From Welwitschia mirabilis (lineage: Eukaryota; Gnetophyta; Gnetopsida; Welwitschiales): a stretch of 26,815 nucleotides of DNA. Each line of letters starts with the position of its first letter. The first letter of the stretch is position 1. The stretch covers positions 123,791,917-123,818,731 of the forward strand of contig JBOZIK010000001.1 of NCBI GenBank assembly GCA_051453625.1. Reading direction: 5' to 3'. Below the pieces are notes generated by a model. It saw only the letters and a list, made by a program, of their open reading frames with translations, was not told the origin of the DNA and ran no database searches. The translations under genes and the position numbers were made by a program. Positions 19,237-26,815 of this stretch are shown piece by piece.

Positions 19237-19768
19237 TGTTGCCCAAATAATGATATTTAGTTAAAAACATGTGTGTGTTTGTGTTTTCTTGTTTGGTTAC
19301 TTAGTACATTAATTTGACTTATTGGGTATTCTTATGTTCTCTATAGGTTGTTGTGGATAATACAACCACTTTTGTTGCAGTAGGGTGGTTCTTATGGCCT
19401 CCTATTCTGTGTTATGTGTGAAGACAAACTTGTTTTCTCATAGCCCATGGTTTGTCCCTTTTTTACATTTTAATGTTGTACCCCATGTTGTAAGTGCTCA
19501 TGTTATGAAACCGTGTTGATGGGGTCTTTTCAAAAAATGTTGTATTCTATTTTAAAAAAGAGAATATATAATTGGGGCTTTAGACTTTGGGAACCTATTT
19601 AATTCATTGCTTGTAGGGTTTTGGAGGTAATTTTTTGTGTGACAACATTACTTGGAAGTTGCCCTATGCATGCTTGAGTGGCCTTGTATTCTTTTGATTT
19701 CTAAAGTGAATACAAAGCTTTGCTTAGCTCGTTGTTTTTATTTCTTATCTTTGGTTGAAATTGTAACA
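19237..19768 (+). repeat. 5' LTR of the + strand copia element
   Basis: The 3' end is well supported: ..TTGTAACA at 19768 is followed two bases later by a tRNA-iMet-type primer binding site. The start at 19237 (TGTTGCCC) is the best TG upstream that gives a typical LTR length (532 bp) and TGTT..AACA termini. It is less certain because no 3' LTR partner is visible. TATATAA at 19565-19571 is a plausible promoter TATA box, with the R-U5 region downstream. Confidence 0.65.
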
Positions 19769-19770
19769 AG

Positions 19771-19782
19771 TGGTATTGGAGC
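19771..19782 (+). promoter_or_regulatory. Primer binding site of the + strand copia element
   Basis: TGGTATTGGAGC matches the plant copia consensus TGGTATCAGAGC at 10 of 12 positions, two bases after the LTR end. It would bind the 3' end of initiator tRNA-Met. Confidence 0.8.
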
Positions 19783-19801
19783 ACTAGGCTTGTAGTGTAC
19801 T

Positions 19802-19837
19802 TGCTTTGTTGATACTCATTGCTTTGTTGATACTCAT
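19802..19837 (+). repeat. 18-bp tandem duplication
   Basis: TGCTTTGTTGATACTCAT occurs twice in perfect tandem, in the leader between the primer binding site and gag of the copia element. Confidence 0.92.
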
Positions 19838-19990
19838 TCAAAGCAATGGCTATGATTGTGAGGGGGGCAGCCTTCAAAAGCAAGCTAATTGAGTTAAAAC
19901 TTCATATAACCCACACAATTTTTCTCCCTTCTTTGTCCTCTTCATACTTATGATGGGTTTCAAGGTTTGTTGATAAAACTGTAGTTTGAA

Positions 19991-20640
19991 ATGGAGCATT
20001 TACAAACAACACACAAATTGGCACAATTTGAAAACCAAGGCATCCGAAAGATGTTAATTCAAGTCATCCTCTATCAGAAGGAATGTGATATTGTTCTTAA
20101 ATCTAAGGGTAAAGCAAACACTGAGTCTAGCATGTTTGATGTAGATTGCCAAAAGAAAATGTTGGATGCTTAATAGGAAGAACTTGACAGAAAGGGTATG
20201 TCACTAACATTACAATTATGGAAGAGGTATGAACTATGGGAAATTTTGATGCAATACATTAGCCGGAAGAGGTATGAACTATGCAAACTTTTGATGCAAT
20301 ACATTAGCCCACTAGAATGCATAAATACTATACCACTAAGAAAGTTTTAAGATGAAGATGAAAGAAGGGTATTTGTTGCAAGCGGTGTGTCCTTACAATT
20401 GGATGATTTGTTGGCGAGGTTTCAAGAGAATTTAAGAGTGACTATAATTCTCAATTCCTTACATGATTTGTTGGAGGCTACTTTCATCACTTTGATAACT
20501 ACATATACAACCCTTCCAAATCTAAATACTATTATTTTGAAGCTACTAGATTTGGAAATACAAAGGGTCAAAGAATGTTCTAGTGAAGCCATTACTGCAA
20601 GAAAGGGACCCTCACAAGGAAGGGAAGGTAAGTGTTGACA
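19991..20640 (+). pseudogene. Ty1/copia gag (UBN2-type), decayed
   Basis: The reading starts MEHLQTTHKL about 220 bases after the primer binding site. It continues LIQVILYQKECDIVLKSKGK and VDCQKKMLDA to a stop at 20171-20173. The text resumes with LQLWKRYELWEILMQYIS, and later reads SLQLDDLLARFQENLRVTII, then LPNLNTIILKLLDLEIQRVK and GPSQGREGKC. The LW...L, YL..L and LLDLE patterns and the position fit the capsid part of copia gag. At least two in-frame stops and one 45-bp in-frame duplication are present. No intact zinc knuckle remains. Confidence 0.75.
20220..20309 (+). repeat. 45-bp tandem duplication inside gag
   Basis: GGAAGAGGTATGAACTATG heads two adjacent 45-bp copies (20220-20264 and 20265-20309). 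They differ at only a few bases and both end ACATTAGCC. Because 45 is divisible by three, the duplication repeats 15 codons (KRYELWEIL / KRYELCKLL) without shifting the frame. Confidence 0.92.
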
Positions 20641-20943
20641 TAGTAAAAGCAAACATAAATTTCTTGGCAAAAGTGAGGCTGTACACTAGATTTTTTAAGA
20701 AATAATGTCATCCATGAAGGGTCTGTTATGCTCATAAGAATAGTGTAAGGTAAGGATGTAGGACAATAGTGGCCATGAGAATCTAGAGGTGGATGGAGAA
20801 GTGATTTGTATTAATTACCAATGAAGGAGAAGCAAATCTCGTCATGTATTTTGCTTCTTATATCTTGAATTTAGATTTGGAAGTCTTGTCTCATATTTAT
20901 CTATGTTATATAAAAACAATATTTCTTTAATAACAAAGCTATT
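20641..20943 (+). pseudogene. Copia gag end and protease N-part, up to the insertion
   Basis: TNEGEANLVMYFASYIL near 20815-20865 resembles the start of copia protease, where W-hydrophobic-DSGA/DSACSYH carries the catalytic Asp; here the Asp codon is lost. QYFFNNKAI follows, up to the insertion point at 20943. The frame resumes at 23256 after the inserted element, so this and the next pol part were once continuous. The protease assignment is moderate because the catalytic motif is degenerate. Confidence 0.6.
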
Positions 20944-23250
20944 TGTTGATGCAAATTCCCTTCCTTAGGCTTGGAAAAGACAACAACTTCTACAGCTCCT
21001 AGAATTGTTTTAGAGGGCAACTAGAAATTAGGTACCCAATATGATTTCCCTCAAGGTACAGAGTAACTAGGGAATAGGACTAGAGCATGGGCTAGACCTA
21101 GTGAGTAAAACCTTACAGGTATTAAGGCAGGTAAAAGAAAACAGAATAGGAGATAAAGGATAAGGGTAGGATTTCCTAAAGAAGGAGACATTCTCAAGTT
21201 GTTCCGAGGTACGAGTAAAGGGTATGGGACATGTCTTGGGTATGGGACTAGAGTTTCCAATTGGATCTCCTCTCAAGGCTATAACTAAGTGGACATAGTT
21301 CTTCAAAGGCAGAATGAGAAAGGGTGCACCAAGGGATACTTTTCCTCTATTGAAGATAAAGGGGGTTTCTCTTTCTCTCACAATGGAGGTTACTTGAGTA
21401 AAGGTTTTCCGTATTCTTTATTGTGCCTAAAGATAGTAAGTAATAAAGTAGTGAGAAGAAAAAAGAACTCCTTTTTCTATTGATATCTCTCTAAAAACAT
21501 CGCTTCCCTTGACAGGGAGAGGAGAGGGGTATAAGTAAGCCTCTCCTAGACAACAAGAAGGAAGAATTATTACATTATACAAGCAAATAACTGAAAATAA
21601 TGTGTTATAAAACTTGATGAAAAGCCTTGGAATTGTTAAATATGTGCAACTAATAACAACTCTTTTTGTTGTCTTCATAAGTCTTCCTTGTAGAGGAGGT
21701 AAAATCCTCAACTAGGTGAGAGTTTGGAGAAGAGGTGAAAGCAGGATCACTAACCAGTGGGAGAGAAAGAGGAGAATTGAGACAAAATGTAGAGAGGGTT
21801 TCCTAGATGCAAAGATCTAGAAGTGGGAGAGAAAGGGGAAAACTACCTCTTAGATGAGAGGCAGAGAAGAGGGAGTGACATGGAAGAATGGGAAGTAAAT
21901 GTGATGATGGAAAAGAGGGTTCTCGATAGCATCTCCTTGTTGTCTAATTGTCCTCGTTGTTGAGCTAGCTATGATTCTGTGATTGAAGTATTGCTTGGAA
22001 TTCTGATGAAATGTTTGTAGACAAGTTAGTGGATGGCTAGTAGGTCCCTAATGGTACTAGAGAGGATCACTCCTTTAGAATAATGGTCACCTCACTGGGC
22101 ATCAGGGTTAGACTCACCCTGTGGTGTAATATCATAGGCAAACTCACTTTATTCTAGCATGCCCTTTGGATTTGATGCAACCTTTGGACTCTTCTGGAGT
22201 TGATTGTGACCTAAATGGTGATACCCTTAGTGAAGGAAACTAGGCGGAGAGTTGAGGAATGATAGTCTCCTTTTGAAGGACTACGCCTCTAGTGATTAAA
22301 AAGCCTGAAGAGGATACTAACAAGGGAAATGCTAAATGGGGACTAAAAAGCTAGATTTTGTGGGAAATTGGGATGAGGGACCAAGAGCTAGAAAAGGGGG
22401 TCTTGGGAATTCCATGCCCTGTGGTGGAATTGGGTAGACAGGGTAGGAAGGGAAGAAGAGGAAGGGAAGAAAAGAGAGAGAGGAAGAGGGAAAAGAGGTG
22501 AGAAAGAAAAGGAAAAGGAGGAAAGAGGGGGAGAGGAAGGGTAAAAAGGGAGAGATCCTGAGAGGATAGATGGGGAGACCTTTGGGGTTTTGAGGTTTCA
22601 AACTAGCCTGTTGTCTAATGTTGGAGATCCAGGCTAAAGGCCTGGGCTCTAGAACCATCTTTTGATTTTTCTTCCTTGTGAACTAGTTAAGGATGGGAGC
22701 TGTGTGGTTAGAGCTAAGAAAGAAGACCCATGCCTGAGGCATGATATTGGAAAGTCAAAGAAAAATGAGGAAGGGAGGAAGTGAGGACAAAAAAGGGTAA
22801 AAGGTGGAGAAATGATGGAGAAAGGGAAAAAATGGGGTTGAGGAGCAATAGAGGATGTTTCTTGTAGGACAAGGAGGCCGAAGACCCAGACTGAAAGCAA
22901 AACATAGAACTAAAGAACATGAAACTGTCACTGAATTCTGAATTTGACCCCTCGAGCTGAGCTGGAGACCAAAACTGAGTGAGAGAGGAGTCTTGGAGAG
23001 CTGAGCGGAATTCCATGGGTTGGGCATGGAATTGGACAGGATTCCATGCTTTGGACATGGAATCTGATTGGTTTCGAAAGAGGGGAAAAGGGGAAGAGAA
23101 GGAGGAGAGAAAAAGAGGAAAAAGGAGGAAAAAAAAGGTAAGGGAGAAAGGGGGAGGTGAGGTAGGATGAGAGACTAGGTGGACGAGAAGGCTAAGCAAA
23201 GGTTAAGAAAAGGGTTCCCCAGCATTTGGGGTTCAGGTTGGTATCGAACA
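20944..23250. mobile_element. 2.3-kb LTR-type insertion (solo LTR or non-autonomous element) inside copia protease
   Basis: The insertion begins TGTTGATGC at 20944 and ends ATCGAACA at 23250, a TG..CA element with TGTT/AACA termini. The flanks CTATT (20939-20943) and TTATT (23251-23255) are a 5-bp duplication with one mismatch. Joining 20943 to 23256 in silico gives an uninterrupted NNKAIIAGDVFLGDAKACK, the expected copia protease sequence; this is strong support for the boundaries. No internal pair of LTRs was found, so it may be a single long LTR or a decayed element. The orientation is not fixed. It contains the purine-rich repeats described separately. The open frames within it are compositional. 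Confidence 0.75.
22407..23240. repeat. Three diverged ~300-bp tandem units with polypurine tracts
   Basis: Each unit has three parts: a palindrome-like TTCCATGC..GCATGGAAT motif, then a polypurine tract, then a GGGGTT-containing tail. Motifs lie at 22409, 22729 and a double copy at 23014 and 23042. Purine tracts follow, for example 22445-22555 with only two T in 111 bases and 23076-23156 with one T in 81. Tails include TTTGGGGTTTTGAGG (22572), ATGGGGTTGAGG (22832) and TTTGGGGTTCAGG (23226). Divergence between units is high. Tandem repeats of this kind occur in LTRs and untranslated regions of plant retrotransposons. Confidence 0.65.
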
Positions 23251-23255
23251 TTATT

Positions 23256-23600
23256 ATTGCAGGAGATGTTTTTCTTGGAGATGCTAAAGCATGCAAGGTG
23301 CAGGGAATCAATTTTGTTTTTTTGAAGTAGAACAATTACTAGATTATTATTATGAGAAATGTACACCATATTCTTGGTGTCTTGAAGAATTTTATCTCTT
23401 TAGGTTAGCTTGATGATTCGAGCTATAAAACAACACATTAGAATGTACATTGGAAAGTGAACCAAGGAACTATAATGTTGATGCATGGAAGGAGGGAACG
23501 TTGTACCTTCTTGAAGCATGTGTAGAGGAAGAACATATTGTTGCTACTGTTGTTTCTAAAGATGACATTTCCCTCTAGCACAGCTTCCTACCAGAAACCT
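23256..23600 (+). pseudogene. Copia protease C-part and GAG-pre-integrase region
   Basis: The reading continues the split protease: AGDVFLGDAKACKVQGI, then NVHHILGVLKNFISLG near 23350-23405, then LMHGRREG and LYLLEA near 23485-23515. The order G(D/N)..CK..GIG, V.HIP.LKKNLISLG, V.KG, LYLL is the usual one between protease and integrase in plant copia. Stops occur after FLK, after FISLG and after DDISL, so the copy is dead. It would have matured the gag-pol polyprotein. Confidence 0.8.
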
Positions 23601-24490
23601 ACTAGCTATGTTTTCTTCTACTCGTTTAGATTTATGTCATGATTGTCAAATTCGTAAAAGCAAGTGTATGGCATTTAAGAAATCTAGGCGAAATTGATAA
23701 AATGGAAAATTTGATGTTGTCTAGTCTATTATAGCTAGTCCTATGTCTATTACTTCTTTGAATGGTGCATTTTATTTTATTACTTTCATTACAAATTATA
23801 GTAGGAAAACATGCTGAGCACAAGCATTTGAAACATCCTGAATTTTAGAATTTCAACGTATTTAAGGGTAGAGTAGAAAACATGTTTAGCTATAAAATTA
23901 AGCACGCAATTACTAATAATTGGGTGAATACTCCTCCCATGAGTTTTATCAACTTTGCAAGCACGTAGGAATTGTACACACCAAGAAATCAACAAGAACG
24001 CCCTGGAATAATGGTGTTGCTGAAAGACATAATAAAACTTTTTTAAAAAAGTGTGAGAGCTATGTTAACTCAATCTAGTATACCAAAACTTTGCGAGATA
24101 AAATTTGAAAGAATAACTTCTTACTTGACAAATCGTTTTTTGCATTTAGTTTTGGATGTTGGAATATTAGAATTAGTTTGGAGTGGAAGAGCCTTGTCTT
24201 TATCCTAGTTGCATGTGTTTGATTGTAAAACATACATTCATTTGCAGCCTTATAGGTTATAGGAAAATTGGAAAAATGTGATAGAATCATAGAAAGCATG
24301 TTATCATTGGTGATGGAGGAGACAACCTATAAGGCTATAGGATCTAGTGGAGTGGAAAATTGTTAGATTACATCATGTTGTTTTTAGGGAAAAATATGAT
24401 CTTTTACAAGTCATGGGAAAGAAAATAAAAAAGACATGACAACTTCTAAATTTTTTTGGGGAGTTTTGATCCTTTTTAACAACACCGTAG
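23601..24490 (+). pseudogene. Ty1/copia integrase, decayed
   Basis: Integrase inserts element DNA into the host genome. LCHDCQIRKSKC at 23632-23667 fits the HHCC-type knuckle before the core. GEYSSHEFYQLCKHVGIVHT starts near 23923, and TPWNNGVAERHNKTF follows near 24000-24045, where functional copies read TPQQNGVAERKN. The last catalytic Glu region (NGVAER) is kept, while earlier core text is broken by stops and frameshifts. The 3' part (24300-24490) holds SSGVENC.ITSCCF and then a Lys-rich stretch, as in the integrase C-terminal linker. RT and RNase H do not follow on this strand; the element is cut near 24620. Confidence 0.85.
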
Positions 24491-25175
24491 TGACTGTCGA
24501 ACATTCATCATGGAAGGATAAACAATGAGATTATGATTTTGAAACAAAAGCATGCTTGAAACAAAAACATCTAACAATTATAGACAAAATGCAAATTCTC
24601 ATAAAATGAACAATAGACAAATGCAGAACGAGTGTAAGAAAAGGGCCTCACCGGGCTGTCTTCATCAGAGTACTACATATTGGATGCATTAAATGAAATT
24701 AAAGAATAGATGAAAGAATCATCATAAAAAAACAACAATGTATCACAAATGTTGTATTGAGATATCACAGTTCACCCTATCGTCTTGCAATGAAAACTTG
24801 ACATAGGGATATCGACTAGATTACCAACTTTCAACGGTAAAGGAAACCCAAGAGATTAGATTACAAAATTTAAATATACAGCCTCCTCATACCTGAGTGA
24901 CCTAAACCCAATCGTGTTGTTATTTCTCAAAACCATTTGAAATAAGGCACTCCTTTGCTATGGCAACTTGACATATTAATCATCATCTGAGCAACTAGCT
25001 TCTACTTTCCTCATGCAATATATGCAAGGAAAAGACATTTGCAAAGTTGAGTTCACTTTAACAGCATACCATAGAACCTATCCAAGAATTTATACAAGGG
25101 TGGCAGGACACTTTACCTGTAATACCATGACCATTAACTGAAATTGTTTGTCTTGTTATTCAAAAAGACAATAAG
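24491..25175. other. Junction between inverted copia arms, unassigned part
   Basis: Similarity to the inverted copy at 25480-25600 continues to about 24620 (EHSS, then KACLKQ, on the plus strand). From there to 25175 I recognise nothing. It could be the 5' flank of the Ty3/gypsy fragment that follows, for example its diverged linker between RNase H and integrase. Confidence 0.4.
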
Positions 25176-25440
25176 ATGTACCTTTATGGGAAGCAAATAT
25201 GTGAAAGAAGTTTTGATGACATGTTGCTAAGATGTTTTCAAAAGCATGAAAAAGAACTACTCATGAGCAATCCATGAAGGAACCTTTGGAAGCCACCAAA
25301 AAGCTACCAAGTTAGCCAAGAGTAATAGAACAAGAATATTATTGGCCAACCTTAGAAAAAGACAACCATGGATAAATCAAAGATGTATCAAATGCTAAAC
25401 CATGCACCATAGTGTTAAAATTCCACGAAATTTAGTAGAA
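25176..25440 (+). pseudogene. Ty3/gypsy integrase N-terminal zinc-binding domain, three frames
   Basis: The first frame (25176-25277) reads MYLYGKQICERSFDDMLLRC, then FQKHEKELLM. This matches the plant gypsy pattern YVL..G.LYRRSFDGVLLRCL..HE...L. A second frame from 25274 gives MKEPLEATKKL, then EQEYYWPTLEKDNHG, corresponding to HEG.LGGH and AGYYWPTM.KD. A third frame gives INQRCIKC at 25372-25395, then a stop where Gln is expected, then TMHH. That is the Cys-x2-Cys of the HHCC zinc site. At least two frameshifts and several stops show it is dead. Catalytic core sequences do not follow. Confidence 0.75.
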
Positions 25441-25479
25441 TAGGCATAATTTCTTTGAACTTAAAGTGGGCTGAACTAG

Positions 25480-26610
25480 ACAAAATGCTATGTGCATTTT
25501 GTTTGTAATTGTTGCATCTTCTTGTTTGCAACTCGTTCTTGCTTGAAAATGATGATCTCATTTTTCAATTTTCTATGATGAATATTTGACACTCACATCC
25601 ATGTTGTTGGAGTTCTAAAAGCACCAAAACTCTTTAAAGAATTTAAAAATTGTTACTATTTCTTGATTTTTCTTCTGTGACCTATAAAAGATCATGTTTT
25701 CTTTAAAAACAACATGATGTAATCTAGCATATTTTCACTCCACTGAATCCCATGGCCTCTGACAAAAATTGCCTCCTCCATAACCAAGGATGACATATTT
25801 TCTACCACATTTCTTCTAGTTTTCCTATAATTTGCAAATGAATATATGATTCACAACCAAACATGTGCAAATGGGATAAATACAAAGATCTTTTACTTCT
25901 AACCAATCCTAGGAATGCAAAGAATGATTTATCAAGTAAGAAGCCATTCTTTCAAATTCTACCTAGAAATGTTTTGGTACACTAGATTTAGCTAACATAG
26001 ATCTCACCCTTTTTGAGAAATTTTTAGTATACCTTCTAACAACACCATTATTTTGTAGTGTTCATGTTCATGCCTTGGTGTGTACAATTTCCGCGTGCTT
26101 ACAAAGTTCAAAAAGCTCATGGGAGGAATATTCACTACATTATCAATAATTTAACACTTACTTTTATACTTAGACTCATTTTCTATCCTAGCCTAAAATT
26201 CTTTGAATTTCTCAAACACCTGATGTTTAAAATTCTTGCAATAAGTATGTTTGCCTGCTATAACTATTAATGAAAGTAATAAATTGATGTGTTACCACCC
26301 AAAGAAGTAATATACATAAGACCAACTACACCATATTAGCCAACATCAACTCTTCCATTTTTTGTCTTTAAAGTAGATTTCTAAAGTTCCATACGAGTGG
26401 ATTTACCAACTTCACAGTCATGGCATAAATCTAAAGAGGTGGTGAAAAACAATATCAGAAGGTTTCTAGCAAAAGTACCTTTGTGTTTGTTTTGCTAGGA
26501 TGTCCTACCCTTTGATGCTACAAGAAAATGTCATCTTAAGGAAAAAAATAGTAGCAACATTACATTCTCCCACTCCAGACACTCTAAGAAGGGACAATGT
26601 GTAGAGACTT
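25480..26610 (-). pseudogene. Inverted second copy of the copia integrase region
   Basis: The reverse complement of this stretch aligns with 23490-24620 along its length. Matching points are 25690-25750 with 24340-24410 (GATTACATCATGTTGTTTTT shared), 26050-26110 with 23930-23990 (CTCCCATGAG and TTGTACACACCAAG shared), and 26400-26570 with 23540-23650 (TAGATTTATG and AAGATGACATTT shared). The antisense peptides of the two copies also align: WCVQFLRACKVDKTHGR against WCVQFPRAYKVQKAHGR. The two copies have diverged substantially and carry different stops. They are separate members of one family rather than a recent inversion duplicate. The open frame 26058-26270 on the plus strand is an antisense shadow. 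Confidence 0.85.
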
Positions 26611-26815
26611 TAGATTTCAATGATGATCAAGAACGAGGTAATAGCATACTTCACAGTGTGCAAATCAGAAGCTGTGCCTCCAAGGACGTCCGAGCTTTAG
26701 TCCGGGACGTCCGCCCCTGTACACGGCCGAACATATGGGGACGTCCGAGCCGGTACTTAGGACGTCGAGAGGTGAATGTGGTCGAATCTTCTGGGATGTC
26801 CGACCTGCTACCCGA
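26611..26815. repeat. GGACGTCC motif cluster at the window edge
   Basis: After a transition near 26660 the sequence becomes GC-rich. GGACGTCCG occurs at 26684-26692, 26705-26713 and 26739-26747. Variants GGACGTCG (26760-26767) and GGATGTCCG (26794-26802) follow. GGACGTCC is palindromic. It is probably the start of another repeat element whose remainder is outside the window; no coding sequence is identified. Confidence 0.6.

Noticed and set aside
22332-23199. Several minus-strand frames of 83-161 codons rich in Ser, Pro, Phe and Leu
   Set aside because: They are the translation of polypyrimidine tracts, which rarely contain stops. No domain or start context supports a gene.
23789-23995. 68-codon minus frame similar to a plus frame at 26058-26270
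   Set aside because: Both are antisense shadows of the integrase copies. Their similarity reflects the inverted copia arms, not a conserved small protein.
15930-26815. Search for the C-terminal zinc-knuckle exons of PrimPol
   Set aside because: I found no splice-bounded frame resembling the next part of the protein. They probably lie beyond the window, given introns of this size.

Overview
The window looks like nuclear DNA from a land plant with a large, repeat-rich genome, possibly a gymnosperm, though nothing here fixes the species. It is AT-rich, carries plant Ty1/copia and Ty3/gypsy remnants throughout, and has spliceosomal introns of 6.6 to more than 10.9 kb. There are no operons, no bacterial-type genes, and I recognised no tRNA or rRNA genes.

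The one host gene I can support is a plant PrimPol (primase-polymerase, AEP superfamily) on the + strand. Three consecutive exons are visible, at 872-1046, 8992-9074 and 15717-15929. Their phases join cleanly, and together they encode about 157 residues of the catalytic core. All three AEP motifs are present: DxE (YFDLEF), SxH (KFSRH) and the third catalytic Asp followed by VYSRNRCFRL. The first exon, the N-terminal exons and the C-terminal zinc-knuckle exons are outside the window or unseen. The intron after the first visible exon appears to be GC-AG rather than GT-AG.

Nearly everything else is transposable elements inside the PrimPol introns. The window opens in the last bases of a copia-type LTR (1-73). 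Intron A (1047-8991) holds a solo-LTR-like element with a perfect 5-bp target-site duplication (2886-3132), a 3.9-kb LTR element with no recognisable pol (3756-7700), and the RNase H tail plus LTR of a copia element (7870-8884). Intron B (9075-15716) holds an antisense LTR element that contains gag but no pol (11026-12868, TR-GAG-like), and a decayed coding-like stretch (13209-13559). Intron C (15930 to the end) holds a + strand copia element from 19237. That element's protease region is split by a 2.3-kb LTR-like insertion (20944-23250) rich in purine tracts. Its integrase region is followed by a Ty3/gypsy integrase fragment, and then by an inverted second copy of the copia integrase region.

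Three N runs interrupt the sequence. Those at 2959-3058 and 12692-12791 are exactly 100 N, the usual placeholder for a gap of unknown size. The run at 5625-6312 is 688 N. All three fall inside LTR elements.

I did not find a convincing novel multi-gene system. The most interesting observations are the plant PrimPol gene with a probable GC-AG intron, the gag-only element, the nested insertion whose removal restores the copia protease frame, the long inverted copia arms, and a GGACGTCC motif cluster at the right edge.
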